In this document: positions 24,980 through 37,262 of the stretch, piece by piece | How positions within the stretch are numbered: position 1 is the first letter of the stretch | Layout of the letters: each line of letters starts with the position of its first letter | NCBI GenBank assembly: GCA_029962745.1 | Contig: CM057152.1 | Span: forward strand, 21,893,280-21,957,279 | Direction of reading: 5' to 3' | Origin: Echinometra lucunter | Taxonomy: Eukaryota; Echinodermata; Echinoidea; Camarodonta; Echinometridae | Length of the DNA: 64,000 nucleotides | Translations under genes and position numbers: made by a program | The notes under the pieces: generated by a model | The model's database searches: none | What the model saw: only the letters and a program-made list of their open reading frames with translations | What the model was told of the DNA's origin: nothing

Positions 24980-27429
24980 AATGCAACATCTATTGTATTT
25001 TTTTTTTCACCCGTGAAGACATAAAACATTTTGTTTTCCTAACATTATGAACATGAATCCCACTTTTATCCTCCCCTCTTTTCATCCTACTCCTAATCCA
25101 TCTCACCCCTGTACTTCTCTTCCCTCCCTTTCTTTCTCTTTTCTTCTTGCTCTCTCTCTGTTCCTCTCATCTCCCTCTATCGATTTCTTCACCTTTTTCA
25201 TTCTCTCTCTCTCTGTCTCGTCTCTCTCTCTCTCTCTCTCTCTCTCTTATGAGCAATCATGTTTATAATAATCTCTTCAAGGTTTCGTTACCTAGACAAG
25301 AGATTTCCCTAAAGGAAGAAGGAAGCGCGATGATTAGGATAAAAACAATTATAAAGAAAACCTTCAGAATAATACGTTAAGCGGTGCGCTTCATGTCTGA
25401 CTGCACGTAAACGCTTAGCACGATTAACATTTTTTTTTTCAACTACAAAAAAAAAAATAATAAAGAAGTGTTTTTTCCTACATGTTTGCTCACCCACGTA
25501 GACGGGGCGACGGGGGTCGGTCGCGCCCCCCCCCCCTCCTCGCGTACAAAAAAAAAGAAGATAAAAAGGTGAGAGAACATAGGAAGAGAAGGAGCAGACA
25601 AAGAATGATGACAACAACAACCAAAAAAAATAAAATAAAATACCGCCCCTTAAAAATGAAATCCTGGCTACGCCAGTATGTTGCTTATTGCTAGTAGAGA
25701 ACTCCTAACAATTATTACGAAACATTCGCCATTTTCACTGAATAGCAGCTGCTGTCGTGAGGTTAATCTAACCCCGATGAAAACGGTCCTCTCCACTTCA
25801 ACGCAAACAATCATTTATTTCTTTTTTGTATTTTCCACGATAAAGCCCTTTTTTCTTCTATAGATGATTTAGCATGATGAATTTGACGGCCAACTTGATA
25901 TGATCAAATTCTTCTCTTTAAAAGAAGAGTAATAGTAATTAGGATGCAAAAAACAATCTATACCTCCCGGCCGTCCGAATGGAACTTTTTAATCCAGGCT
26001 TAAATTCAGAGTGGACTTTAGTAACTGCCAAATTTAAAGAAAATAAGTATGAGTATTTCTATATCATTGAGATACTTGACAAGCATGGCCTCAACTTGGC
26101 ATAAATTATGCCTACAGGGTAGGCCTAAGTGAAGTAGGAGGAGATGGAATTATAGATGTTGTTTACCAGCATCACATATCATGATGTGCAATCATGTAGC
26201 TTAACCATCGAAGTACAAATCTGCAAGGATGATGATATTTCCTACGGTCAGAGCCGAACAATATTGGGAAAAATTAATGCTATTAACTCTGAGGTATTCT
26301 TTTTATCAGAGTGCTCTGCTATGAGCAGCTTGTAATTACGATGAGATGTGGGGATAACACTTCAGCACCTGCCCCCTCTGCTGAGTCGGTGTTGTTCCTT
26401 TGATTTGTGTATAGGATGTCTGTGCGGCTGCATGGCTGGCTCGGCTGGATAATTGATGAGAAGAAGATTATGAATCTCATCTCGATGGTTGATGGGTTGG
26501 CGCTGATTTCAAGTGGTCAATCAATAATCACACTGTGTTAATAGTTGAGTGTAATTACTGGAGTGAGCTTCATTGCGGTTCAACGCAGCGGCGTAGCCAT
26601 GGGGCGGGCGGGGGCACGTGCCCCCACAGATTTCCTGTGCCCCCAGGTGCCCCCACCAAAAATCCCAGAAACAAAAATAAAACAAAACCGCCTCCTATGC
26701 CATAGCACAGACAAAGTAAATTTTTGTCATGGATTCACATCTACAACTCATTAGCGTTCAGAATATGTAAAAAATAATAATTAAAAAAAAATAAAAATGG
26801 GGTCTCCATGCATTCTGAGGAGCTATGGCGGATTTTAAAGGGACATGTGTTTGCGTGTTTTTACATTATTTGCCCCATAGACGCGCGCGCGGATTTTGAG
26901 ATTTGGCGCGCGCGTGCGACCTTATGGTTATTTGAAAACGATTCTAAATTGATGGAAATTGTCAAGAAAAGTGTCAGGAGTGGAAAGCAATTGAGAAAAT
27001 GGCGTTTTTACGTTATGTACGACATGCGCACGCACAAAACGCGCGCGTGGGCGCTTACGCGCGAAAATTTTTGAAATGATTAAATGGCCTCAAACGTGTG
27101 CAAAGTGAATTTGAGACGAATCTGAGCATTTTTAATTTTTGCGTGCGCGCTGACACGCGTCTAAGTAAATGGAATTGTTTGGACTTATATGGACATTCAT
27201 CATGCCAAATATGAATCAGAAATGACATTCCGTTATGAATTATGATCATGACATATTTACAAAATGGCGCCTGGATGACGTCACGATGACCTGATGAACT
27301 TGAAAATGATTGGAAAACCGAGATCCCATTAAGATTGATGATTGATGAAAATTTGATGAAAATTGACAGAGCCAATTCTAAGATTTCGACTACACAAAAA
27401 GTGGGGGGGGGGGGGGGGGAATAAAAAAG
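24980..27429. other. Non-coding; hAT-like fragments and CpG-rich patch
   Basis: A CT microsatellite lies at 25200-25247. GGGGCGACGGGGGTCGG (about 25503) and CCTGGCTACGCCAGTA (25666) look like ends of a degraded hAT-like element. CAGCGGCGTAGCCATGGGG (26585) is a similar end without a visible partner. From 26880 to 27165 the sequence is unusually rich in GCGCGC and CpG for this window, but no gene is recognised there. Confidence 0.45.
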
Positions 27430-27608
27430 ATTAAGAAGAAAGAAAATTCCAGCGAAATTAAAAGGTGATCTGTCAAAGATGACAGACCACCTAATAAAAA
27501 AGAAAATTCTAGCAAAATTAAGAAGTGATCTGTCGTTGACAGACCACCTAAAAAGCAAATTCCTACACAATTAAGAGGTGACCTGTCATGAATGACAGAC
27601 TACCTAAA
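27430..27608. repeat. Three tandem units of about 66 bp
   Basis: Each unit contains AAATTA-AGGTGATCTGTC followed by GACAGACCACCTAA, so every unit is itself a small hairpin around CTGTC/GACAG. The three units are at about 27440-27497, 27502-27553 and 27556-27608. Confidence 0.75.
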
Positions 27609-27967
27609 TATCGAAAACTAATCTTTTCATTTTGCTTTCCGTCATATATTCGGCATTTGGAATGGTGTAAAAGCTTACCCAAATGACATAGCCTTGTCAG
27701 TGTATTCTAGAAAGAATATTGATGAAATGCAGTCAGGAGAATAAAGCTATTAAAAATATTTAATGCGTGAACTGAAACAAGAAATGACATTAGACTGAGA
27801 AGTCAGTTAAGGATCATTCGTGATAGTCCGCACGTACGTACCAACATGGAAATGACTGGTCAGTAGGAACTATAGTGCGATTAAAGGTGATTCACATGAA
27901 GTTCGAAGACCATGAATAAACAATAAGAGAGATCATGTCTTAGAAAAATTAACGCATGTATACATTA

Positions 27968-28061
27968 TTATGGGATATTACTATAATTATTCTTATTATT
28001 AATTATTATTATTATCATTATTATTATTATTATTATTATTATGATTATTATTATTATTATG

Positions 28062-28097
<36 letters not shown>

Positions 28098-28106
28098 ATT
28101 TTTATT

Positions 28107-28138
<32 letters not shown>

Positions 28139-28196
28139 GATTATTATTATTATTATCATTATTATTATTATTACTACTACTATTATTATTTCTATT

Positions 28197-28244
<48 letters not shown>

Positions 28245-28252
28245 TTTGGCAA
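27968..28252. repeat. (ATT)n and (TTTA)n microsatellite
   Basis: Long ATT/ATG-interrupted array (about 27990-28195) followed by about 11 TTTA units (28200-28246). Isoleucine-rich open frames on both strands are artefacts of this repeat. Confidence 0.97.
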
Positions 28253-29230
28253 TTTCAGAACAATAAAAATACAGGTTTGAGCAGGGATGTGATGTTGTAT
28301 TATCTATTTTGGGAACAATGATAATGCAGGGTCTATGTTAGAGTCCCTCACTGGAGTGTCAAACCGATGTCGTATAATGTCAGGAATAGGATTTCCTACA
28401 GAATTTTGTATAACAGGAATGCCTGAAATGTGTCTTGCAAACACTTGCGGTGAGCTCATTTCGGGATATTCCTCCTCAAGAGGATGTTATGGTATTTGGC
28501 AAAGGAAAATGGCGGAAGAATGCTTCCTTGATTTACAAACGCTCAAAAAGTATAAATTCCGACATCTGATGGTGAATATATGGATTTTAAAAAAAATCAC
28601 TTGTTCTTCTCCGGTTGATACAGAAGCATAATTGATTGGTTACTGAATTCTTATCACATTTTCTCAAGGTGGATAAAATACTCAGTTATCTATTCTTGTT
28701 CTTCGCTTGTAAGTGATTGTCACCTTAATTGCTTTATCACATTGAGTCAATTCAAATTTCATGGAATACATTCGCGAAGCCTGTAAACGTTTCTTATTCG
28801 CGTCTCTGTGGAACTTTGCAGAAAGCGAAAGATATACAGTATTATTATATAAAGTCATTTTCTTGTGAGCATAGCCCGATCGCATAGTGCAGGTTTGATT
28901 AAGGATTTTGAAGGGGTCGTGGGGTCGAAATTTTTTCCTGACAAGCAGAAAAAAAAACAGTTTAGGGGCAGTTTTCACCCTTTGAAATTGCTGAAAGGCG
29001 TGGACGGGCGCAGACCTCCTATATTATGAGCCAGTGCCATTATTTTTTAGAAAGGTTTTAATGTTTTGTTTTTTTTCTTCTCTCTCTCTATAGGGCCCAC
29101 AGCCCCTTCGGCTCTTTTGATCTACCTCTGTAATGCATATCATTGTGCACGATAAATCCGTTATCTTGTCAACCTTCATCATTTTGTTTAACGTGTCCTC
29201 TCTCTCTATCTCTCTCTGTCTCTCTCTCAG
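28253..29230. other. Non-coding upstream of the kinase exon
   Basis: An open frame at 28335-28631 (98 aa) matches no family recognised here and is not called. The last part (about 29185-29230) is a CTCTCT polypyrimidine tract ending in the CAG acceptor of the kinase gene. Confidence 0.5.
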
Positions 29231-29515
29231 GACTCCAAGAAAAACACCTACCGTCACCATGGCCAACAAGAACAAGCTGAAGTATAACTCCGATGAGGAC
29301 TACCCCATCATGGAAGGAAACAAGACCTTCATGGCCAAGAACCTTTCCAAGGAGCTCTACAAGAAACTGAGGGACGACCCCACCTCCAGCGGATTCACAA
29401 TCGATCTCTGCATCCAGAACGGTGTTGATAACCCAGGTAAATTTGTAAATATAAAAGAAGTGGACTCTACGGGGGGGGGGGAGATTTTGGTTGAAGTGGA
29501 ATCCATGCTGGAAGG

Positions 29516-29560
<45 letters not shown>

Positions 29561-32500
29561 GAAGGGGGGTACTGGTCTATATCCTTGTGTAAATCACTCG
29601 GAGAGAATAGTATACATGCATTAACCACTACTGTACTCGAGCCGTTTTTATTATATCCATCAAGTGCATTTGTGGATATTGGGATGGTTTTTTATATTTG
29701 ACCAAAAAAATCACAAAACAAATCAAAACACCCCAAAGGAAAGAAAAAACATTATAAAAGGCCTCCTGCAAATTCACTGTGATTGAAATACGACCAGTCT
29801 CGAACTTAGAAAAAAAAAAGTTCGATAACAATCATATTAATAGTGGTAATCATCCAAAGTTATTGTTACATTCAATAAGCTGTGTAGTCCTCATAAAACC
29901 CTTCTGCAGTTTGATGCCATCGTTCTTTAAAAAAATGTAGGGTAGATTATTTGTTTAGAAAGGCCTAATAACACTGTTCCATTTTCTCCAAAGTCATTTT
30001 TCTTTATTTTCGAATCTTGTAGATTTCACCTTGGGAATCCTGGCTGGAGACGAAGAGACTTACACCAAGTTTGCTGAACTCCTAGATCCCTGTATCCAGG
30101 ACTACCACAATGGATTCTCCAAGGATCGTAAGTACATCCGTCTCTGCTCCACAATGATCTGGGGTGTTTCATAAAGCTGTTTGTAACTTACGCACGGCTT
30201 TGCGAACAACTTGAATATGAAGAGCCAAATGGGATGCCCCCAAATTTTGTCCTTCTGTCTTGGCAAAGTGTGACTGCATTTCCTATAATCTCCATTAGAT
30301 TGTGGCATATACTTTGCAATAAAAATGTTTGTAAACAATAGCAATGTTAATCTACATCTGCATATGTCACCTTCAGTGGATGCGATTTGTGATTGAGAGT
30401 CCCATTTGGCTTGTCATATTCAAGTCGTTCGTAAAGTCATTTGCAACTTTACGAACAGCTTTATGAAACGCCCCCAGGGGCATCAGTCTGTTCTATACTT
30501 TGGGGGACATACACACAAACGCACAGAAAAGTTCCTCAGCTTAAAATTGGGGGGGGGGGGGGGTGCATAACTTTTTTTTTTGGGGGGGGAGGGTTGTCTC
30601 CCTGTCTCCCCCACCCCGATTGACGCCCATGACAATGGTTTGTAGGCATATTGTCAATGGAAAAGATAAAAGAAGATGCGAAATTGACAATTCATCAGTA
30701 AAATCAAATGATCTGGTTTATTATTTTTTTGAATGCACTTACGTTTCTTGGTAGGTGCAGTAAGAAAAAAATATCACAAATGTCATTATGACGTTTTTAT
30801 CTCCTTTTTTTAGAGAACCACGTGACTGACCTGGATGTGAGTAAGATCGCGGATGACATCTTGGATGAGAATTACGTCATCAGTTCCAGGATCCGCACTG
30901 GTCGTAACCTTCGGGGGTTCTGCCTCAGTCCTTTCATCTGTCGCGCTGAGAGGAGAAAGGTTGAGAAGCTTGTCTCTTCCGGTAAGTCAACCAACTTCAG
31001 CTTATATAGGTCCCATCAAAAAGATGCCGCGTATGGATAGCTGTGGTATCAAACGATACAATCAAATGTATCGAATGACAAACGGCTTAAAACAAGGGGA
31101 GCTGATAACTGAACTCAAATAGCTCGAGAGAAAAATGTAAATTCGAAAATAAAATATGCCTTTCCTCGTCACTCGGAGAAAAATGCGCCAGTAAGAACAC
31201 CCTTTCTATAAAGGGTTCTTTATATTTTCAAGAACCCCGCAAGGCTCCTTGTACAACCAATAATGGTTCTAAAGACCCCTTTAGAGAACCTCTATAGGCT
31301 ATTGAAAAGAACCTTTCAAGGTTCCAACGTGGGACAAGAAAAGGTTCAGCAAAATTTTGTCTAAGAATGTTCTATTAGAATTTCAGATATATCAGACAAA
31401 CACAGATATATCAGACGACATCCATGTATTGGCCTAATTTAAAGACATCTACAATAACTTTTCCTCATTTCTTTTTTTTTTTTTTTTTTTTTACAGCTTT
31501 GGGCTCTCTGTCGGGAGAGCTGAAGGGCAAGTACTACGCCCTTCCAACCCTGTCCGAAGCCGACCAGAAACAGCTCATTGAAGACCATTTCCTCTTTGAG
31601 AAGCCCATCTCCCGCCATTTCACATCAGGTGGTATGGCACGTGACTTCCCTGACGGCCGTGGTATCTGGTTAGTGAAATAAGAAGAAAATAGTATGGAAA
31701 AATAGATGAAGTTGAAAGGAAAAACAAAACAATAGATCGAAAAGCGTGGGTTTAGTTGAAATGGAGAGGAATTCTCAGTAGATATAGAAGACAAACGGAA
31801 AAGATAAGAACGTCGCTAGACGTGGGTTAGAACGCTCACCGTTTAAATTTTGCCGGCAAATCTGTGACGGTATAATATTTGAAAAGTTATCAATGTGGAG
31901 TAGGCTCGATTTGTTTTTGTATTTTTTTGTGAATACCTTGTTAGAAAATTTTTCTCAACTTTTTTTAGCAAAAGGAGGGCCTTTTATTTTACCCTTGCCT
32001 TCAAAATAGTTTGTATAAGAACTCTTACTTTGACTTTCCCGGTTGGTAAATATATTTTAAAGTTTCGTCTCCTTCGTATTTATTTTCTTAATTGTTTTCT
32101 GTATTTTAAAAAAGATGTCTGTTTGATTTTTTTTTGTCTCGTGCAGGCACAATGAAAAGAAGAACTTCCTCGTGTGGGTAGGCGAGGAGGATCATACCCG
32201 TATCATCTCTATGGAGAAGGGAGGCAACATGAAGAGGGTCTTCACAAGATGGGCCGACGGTCTCAAACAGGTTGGTTATGACTGTTTACTTTACATGCTT
32301 TAGATGGTTCCATAGTTTAGAAAAGATAAATTTCAACAATTCCAAACCTTTCCAGTCAAATGCTCGGTAAAGATAGAGATTTGTTTTTTTTTTTTTTGGG
32401 GGGGGGGGGAGTAATCATGAAGTTCTCTTGAAGTGCCATTTGCCTGTACGTCATTGATTAAAAGAGCGATTCGTCTTTTTTTAAATAAGCATCATGGGGA

Positions 32501-33892
32501 ATAAGAAACATGTCGTTAGACACAATAATGTCGAAAGTTTGGATAATCAAAGGAGGCAATCCGCCCCTGCCACCAAACCCCTTTAGCATCCAGAATTTAG
32601 GCAAATAAAGTTAAATTTCTGCTAGACTTGATCATGATCCCAGGTGGTACCGAATAGTTTATGTCCCAACTATTCTGCCGCTGTCCAAGCGAGTCTAAAT
32701 TCTTCCGGCGATTCTGCAGGTTTATCACTAACAAAGATAATGAGAGTTAACGTCGATGATCTTTTTTTTTTCTTTTCTTGTATACCAATAGGTGGAGGAG
32801 CACATAAAGAAGAATGGCTCCGAGTTCATGTGGAACGAGCATCTTGGCTTCATCCTGACCTGTCCTAGCAATCTGGGTACCGGTGTCCGCTGCAGCGTGC
32901 ACGTCAAGATTCCCAAGCTGGCTGCCATCGACAAGGAAGCCAAGCTCAAGGAGATCTGCAAGAAACTGCGACTCCAGGAACGTGGCACATGTAAGTAAAA
33001 AGGGGTAGTGATGGTTGCCTAAAAAATAGCACATCTGGAATATTCTATGTGTGGTAGTCTGAGTTCTTGATGGTCGATACGCTGTGTCATAATGCTTTAA
33101 CACTTTTCACTCATGATAATAGTCTAGTTGGAGAACAGAAAGACCAGCTTGTAGACTTTGGGTGCCTCATTTCAACGGCTTCTAAGACATCTGCATCACC
33201 CCCATCAATCCTAGATTCGCCCCTTTAGAAAGGCAGCTGAATTAATTAATAATTTTAAAAAGTAAAACAAACTCAGGGATAAAATGCTTATTTGAGTATA
33301 GGTGACTGTATATTTACTTTGCTAGTCACTAATGACTGAAGGATTTATAGCCACTTGGGCTAATTGTCATTTTGTCTAATGATAAAATGTTTAATGGCCA
33401 CTTTGTCTTTGTCCTCATTTCTTCTAATCACCATTTGGTTCATTACCAGTTCATCTAGACCAAGTGGGTATTAGACGAAATGGGCAAAGGCTAACTGGAA
33501 ATTAGACAAAATGGTAAATGGGCTAAATGGCAATTAGACCAAATGGTTATTAGACAAACTGGTTGTAGATGAAATGGGATTAGACGATGTGGGATGAGAC
33601 CAAACGGGTATTAGACAAAGTGGGATTAGACCAAGTGACAATTCACCGAGTGAAGAGTTGTTGGTAGCAACAAGAGACCAAAATTAAATGGGCTTTTCTT
33701 CTTGTTTCCCCCCACTCAGCTGGAGAGTTGACCGAGGCTGTTGGAGGTGTCTACGACGTCTCCAACCTCGATCGTTTAGGATCCTCCGAGGTCGAGCAGG
33801 TCAACCGCGTCATCAACGGTGTCAAACTCATCATCGAGATGGAGAAGCGACTCGAGAAGGGCGAATCCATCGACGATCTCATTCCACAATAA
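29231..33892 (+). CDS. Arginine kinase (echinoderm, creatine-kinase-derived type)
   Basis: ATP:guanidino phosphotransferase that reversibly moves phosphate between ATP and arginine as a cytosolic energy buffer. Coding exons: 29259-29436, 30023-30127, 30814-30981, 31497-31668, 32147-32270, 32792-32990, 33720-33892. All junctions are GT-AG and in phase, giving 372 aa, normal for the family. The exon carrying the start opens at 29231 with 28 bases of 5' UTR and a good start context (CACCATGG). Seen: SSRIRTGR (118-125), the catalytic glutamate loop GEEDH (220-224), reactive CPSNLG (Cys273), and C-terminal SIDDLIP. Overall sequence is creatine-kinase-like. However, the guanidino-specificity loop after VDNP is about four to five residues shorter than in creatine kinases, and Tyr87 (DYH) replaces the creatine-kinase Arg. 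Both are arginine-kinase marks. The family motif NEEDH reads GEEDH here, which is unusual. A taurocyamine-type or other guanidino kinase is less likely. Confidence 0.93.
29517..29557. repeat. (AG)n microsatellite in kinase intron
   Basis: About 19 AG units, preceded by a G run at 29471-29480, in the intron after the first coding exon of the arginine kinase gene. Confidence 0.95.
30161..30476. mobile_element. GTTTCATAAAG foldback MITE, copy in kinase intron
   Basis: The element starts GGGGTGTTTCATAAAGCTG and ends CAGCTTTATGAAACGCCCCC. The arms continue inward (TTCGTAAAGT, CTTGAATATGA, CCAAATGGGA) with mismatches. The same structure is at 35317-35612. It lies in the intron between kinase coding exons 2 and 3. 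Confidence 0.75.
31186..31360. repeat. AGAACC/GGTTCT-rich repeat in kinase intron
   Basis: AGAACC or GGTTCT occurs about eight times in both orientations within 170 bp (AAGGGTTCTTTA, CAAGAACC, GGTTCTAAAG, AGAACCTCTATAGG, AGAACCTTTCAAGG, AAAGGTTC). It is probably a degraded foldback MITE; borders were not resolved. Confidence 0.5.
33344..33645. repeat. TTAGACNAAATGG foldback repeat, copy 1
   Basis: The left side has TTTATAGCCACTTGGGCTA and the right side has TTAGACCAAGTGACAATTCAC, roughly inverted. Between them the short motif TTAGACAAAATGG and its complement recur a dozen or more times. The second copy is at 61688-62076. This one is in the last intron of the arginine kinase gene. Confidence 0.7.
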
Positions 33893-34672
33893 ATTCTAAC
33901 CCAGTAACATCCCCTCTAGCTATTCAGCCAAACTTGCAAACACATCCGTGTCAATTCGAAGAATCAATTTGAATTAAGATACATGAAATCACTTTGATGC
34001 GGTCATTGTAAACATGGAGTATATTTCTACACCATTAAACACTTTTCAAAGAAAATAGCAGAATTTCCATATGTCAATATCAACGCAACTGCTTAACTAG
34101 GAATCTGTATAATCCAGATCAATATTGTTATTTCTCAAGCTCAGTGGAGTAGCGTATCGATCGTGCCACCATAAAAAGCTAGTAATGGCAGTGATTTTTG
34201 TGTTTTGTTTTCACTTCGGTAATGGGTTCAACTTTAGCACATGATTGTTTAGCACGTACACAAAAAAAGCAGTCAAGACCGGGATATCAAGCTGATTAAA
34301 GACATAAATTTAAAGACGAAAATGAAATTCTTTAGCGAATGCAAACAGTATTCCATCAAAAGTCTTTAATCTAATCTGAAGAACTGAGAAACACTCTTTA
34401 ATCAAGGATATGTGCCTTATTTGATATAAGGGATACGACGTTTAATAATGTAATTAACTCGGTTTCACATTTTCCCGTAAATATGACATCAAACGGACCT
34501 TGATTATCGGGTTTTTCCCTCAGAAATATATATATGTTTGAAAATGGGGTTCTTTGCTGGTATAAAACTGGAGCAAGTGTGTTTGCTGTTTATTTTGGTA
34601 GATTGTAGATAAATCTTTTGTTCCTTTTGATTTAGTGTTGCGTATAAGTTGTCAGGTGAACACAAAGTATTC

Positions 34673-34678
34673 AATAAA
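34673..34678 (+). terminator. Poly(A) signal of the arginine kinase gene
   Basis: AATAAA lies 781 bases after the stop codon and is followed by an A run from 34690, which could mark the cleavage region or be genomic. No earlier AATAAA is evident in the 3' UTR. Confidence 0.55.
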
Positions 34679-34699
34679 GCTCATTTTGAAAAAAAAAAA

Positions 34700-35182
34700 A
34701 CAGACAATTTTTCTTTGAACCTGATAATAAATTCTCAAAAAGTCACTTTAATTTGAAAAAGAATTCGCAAATGAAAACATATGGAATCTATTAATATGTT
34801 TTGCACAAAGTGCATAGATCAGATATTTATATTGTAGTGCACCCAATCTTATGCCACTCTAGAAAAACAAATTTTACACGAAATGTGACTTATAATATAT
34901 TCCAGTCTCCTATAATAGTTTTCCCCTGTGTATATTGTGAAAATAAAAATATATATTCATGTGTTTCTGTGGAAAAAAAAGACTTCATTTTTGGGTTGCG
35001 TGCAGATCGAGGAGATGCTTAAAGGGAGCAAAGAATAATTACGTCAAAGATTGAGAGAGCGAGAGAGAGAGAGAGAGGGGGGGGGGAGAGGGGGGCACTG
35101 AAGAGATAGATGGAAAGGGGGTAATGATAATACTTTGGTCAGCTTATACTAAAGCGCATTGCAAGAAACCGGTATTATTCAA

Positions 35183-35214
<32 letters not shown>

Positions 35215-35316
35215 GGGGGGGAGTGCATTAGAGAGAGCAGAGATAGGACTAGGATGAGTGGCCCGAAATAGATAAGAATAAACGTTTGGGAAAAAATTTT
35301 GTGCCCCTTTTTTCTG
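34700..35316. repeat. Intergenic with two (GA)n-G tracts
   Basis: GA repeats followed by G runs occur twice, at about 35054-35094 and 35185-35221, with similar flanks, which suggests a local duplication. No gene is recognised. Confidence 0.6.
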
Positions 35317-35612
35317 AGGGGTGTTTCATAAACTTGTTCGTAATTAAGTTACGCATGACTTTAAGAACGACTTAACCATGAACAGCTTAAGGCCCGAAGT
35401 TTTTCCTCCTGTTAGTAACGTATTCATCATAATCTTAATTAAATTGTGGCAAAACTTTACCTACATTAAAATGTTTTGTTTATAATGATAATGTTAATCA
35501 ACAGATATTTCAACTTTAGCTTATGCAATTAAATGTGATTGAGAATCCCATTTGGCTTTTCATGGTCAAGTCATTCATGAGTAATTTTGCACACGGCTTT
35601 GTGAAACACCCA
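35317..35612. mobile_element. GTTTCATAAA foldback MITE, second copy
   Basis: Begins GAGGGGTGTTTCATAAACTTG and ends CACGGCTTTGTGAAACACCCAC, with inner arms matching the element at 30161-30476 (CGTAATTAAG, CCATGAACAG, CATTTGGCTTTTCATG). No coding capacity. Confidence 0.7.
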
Positions 35613-36092
35613 CTGGAACCACTCCGAAAAGTCCTTATGTAAGTATTTGAAGTTTGAAGTTTATTTGTTCCACTTTGTACATCAAAGAAACGATTCAGAT
35701 TTTACCAAATTGTCAATTTCAACGTATAAAGAACTCAAATCAAATGGATGTACGGTAAACAGGTCGAAAGTTTCGAGATACATGAAGGATTGGCACAATA
35801 AGAAGAGAATGTAAAATGTGGGGAGCCTACATAAAAAGCATAGCTTGTAATCTTCGGTATACCGTAAAACGGAGTGAATGGAAACGGATTTTGCATATTT
35901 TTGCCCCCAAACTTCTTCATTCCATTGCAAGTGACAAAGTTTTTTTTTTCCTACTTCCATTCATGGTACATTTCTGATGTTAAAAAGAAAATCCATCAAA
36001 ATCATACTTGATATTTATTTACAAGTTGGTGACAGTTACTTCACCCCGATGGTATAGGGTGAATAGGAACAGATTATGCAATTTTATGAAAT

Positions 36093-37143
36093 AGTGGCGG
36101 ATCCAGGAATTTGAAATAGGGGTGGCGCCAGCAGCGAGGGAGCGGAGTGACTGAGCGGGGGAGTGTGTGGGAGGGGGGTATCCCCCCTCTCACGGTAAGC
36201 ACTTTTTCAAGATATCGTGTGCGAAAGTCACATTTTAAGAGCACTTTTAGAGGAAAAGCTCTAACTCAACAATTGTCTGTGAATAAATGACATAACGGGA
36301 ATGGGCCGTTGGTAAGGAAAATTAGATACCTTAGAATTTGACTAATAATATTCATAATATGGTCGGCTTCATTTCATTAAAATATTCCCCTTGAACAATG
36401 TAGCCAGTCAAATTAAAGCAGATCTATTGATATTGAATGCAGGGGCAGCGCTACATTTTTCATAGTGGCGGCGATTTCATGTAACGAGTGGGGGGGGGGG
36501 GGCGGAAACACCGAAGGTCACCGCCGAAAATCTGTTTAGAGAAGTTGGAAGGGGGTGATCGTTATTATGCGAGCGAGCGAAGCGAGCGAGCTAAAATTAA
36601 CCACAATAAAAGAAGCCTCGTTTTGCCATCAACATACACTCCAGGCCGATATGATATTTAAGTGGTTGGCCTAAATATGGTCACCTGACTCAAAATATAA
36701 AAATGAAAAAAAAAATAAGTTTTAAAAATCGAGGGGGGGGGGGGGGATCGTCCCCCCAGAAATAATCGAGGGGGGACATGTCCCCCTCCCCCCCTCGATC
36801 GCCGCCTATGATTTTTCAAGTGATTAAAAAAAAAGAAAAAGGAGAAAAAGAAGAAGAGAGAGGAGGAAGAAGAAAGAAGAGGGTGGGGAAAGAGGCCTAG
36901 CTACGGCTTGCAACTACCTACTTTCCTAAAACTTCTAGCCTCGGTATCACTCTAAATTCGTGCTTTATCACAAGCAATATCTTGAAGTAAGGGGAGGGGC
37001 ACTTTTACAATGAAATATGGTCTGTTACTATTAAAAAAAATATGAAAAGCCCGCGTCATATTTAAGGTGAGGCGAAGAGTAAAAAAAGAATCACACTACA
37101 GAAAAATTATAGAGGGGGTCCTTGGCGCCCCTGCCTGGATCCG
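36093..37143. mobile_element. hAT-like element with GGCGGATCCAGG ends
   Basis: The left end TAGTGGCGGATCCAGG (36093) and right end CCTGCCTGGATCCGCTA (37127-37143) are inverted. The interior starts with GCGAGGGAGCGGAGTGACTGAGCG and GGGGGTATCCCCCC and shows no transposase. An 8-bp target duplication was not found, so the borders are approximate. A second element (36463-36810) sits inside it. Confidence 0.55.
36463..36810. mobile_element. hAT-type MITE, complete copy with 8-bp target duplication
   Basis: Starts TAGTGGCGGCGATTTCATG, ends CGATCGCCGCCTATG, and is flanked by a perfect 8-bp direct repeat ATTTTTCA (36455-36462 and 36811-36818). The interior carries G runs, GCGAGCGAGCGAAGCGAGCG (about 36569-36588) and the block GAGGGGGGACATGTCCCCC. 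It is the same family as 1-359. Confidence 0.88.
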
Positions 37144-37262
37144 CTAAGTACTGCGTATGCATAATAAGATCCTGAAGTTCGGGAAAGGGTTTGATATGAT
37201 AAAGATATTGCAGTGATATCGGAACATACTTTAAGTTTTCTGCGTTTGAAGGCATGCAACAT

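Noticed and set aside
27968..28280. Poly-isoleucine proteins on both strands
   Set aside because: Translations of an ATT/TTTA microsatellite.
28335..28631. 98-residue open frame just upstream of the kinase gene
   Set aside because: No recognisable family and no splice site linking it in phase to the kinase exons; treated as chance.
29133..29258. Upstream in-frame extension of arginine kinase
   Set aside because: The segment is a CTCTCT polypyrimidine tract with a CAG acceptor at 29230, so most of it is intron; the ATG at 29259 has the better start context and the expected protein N-terminus.
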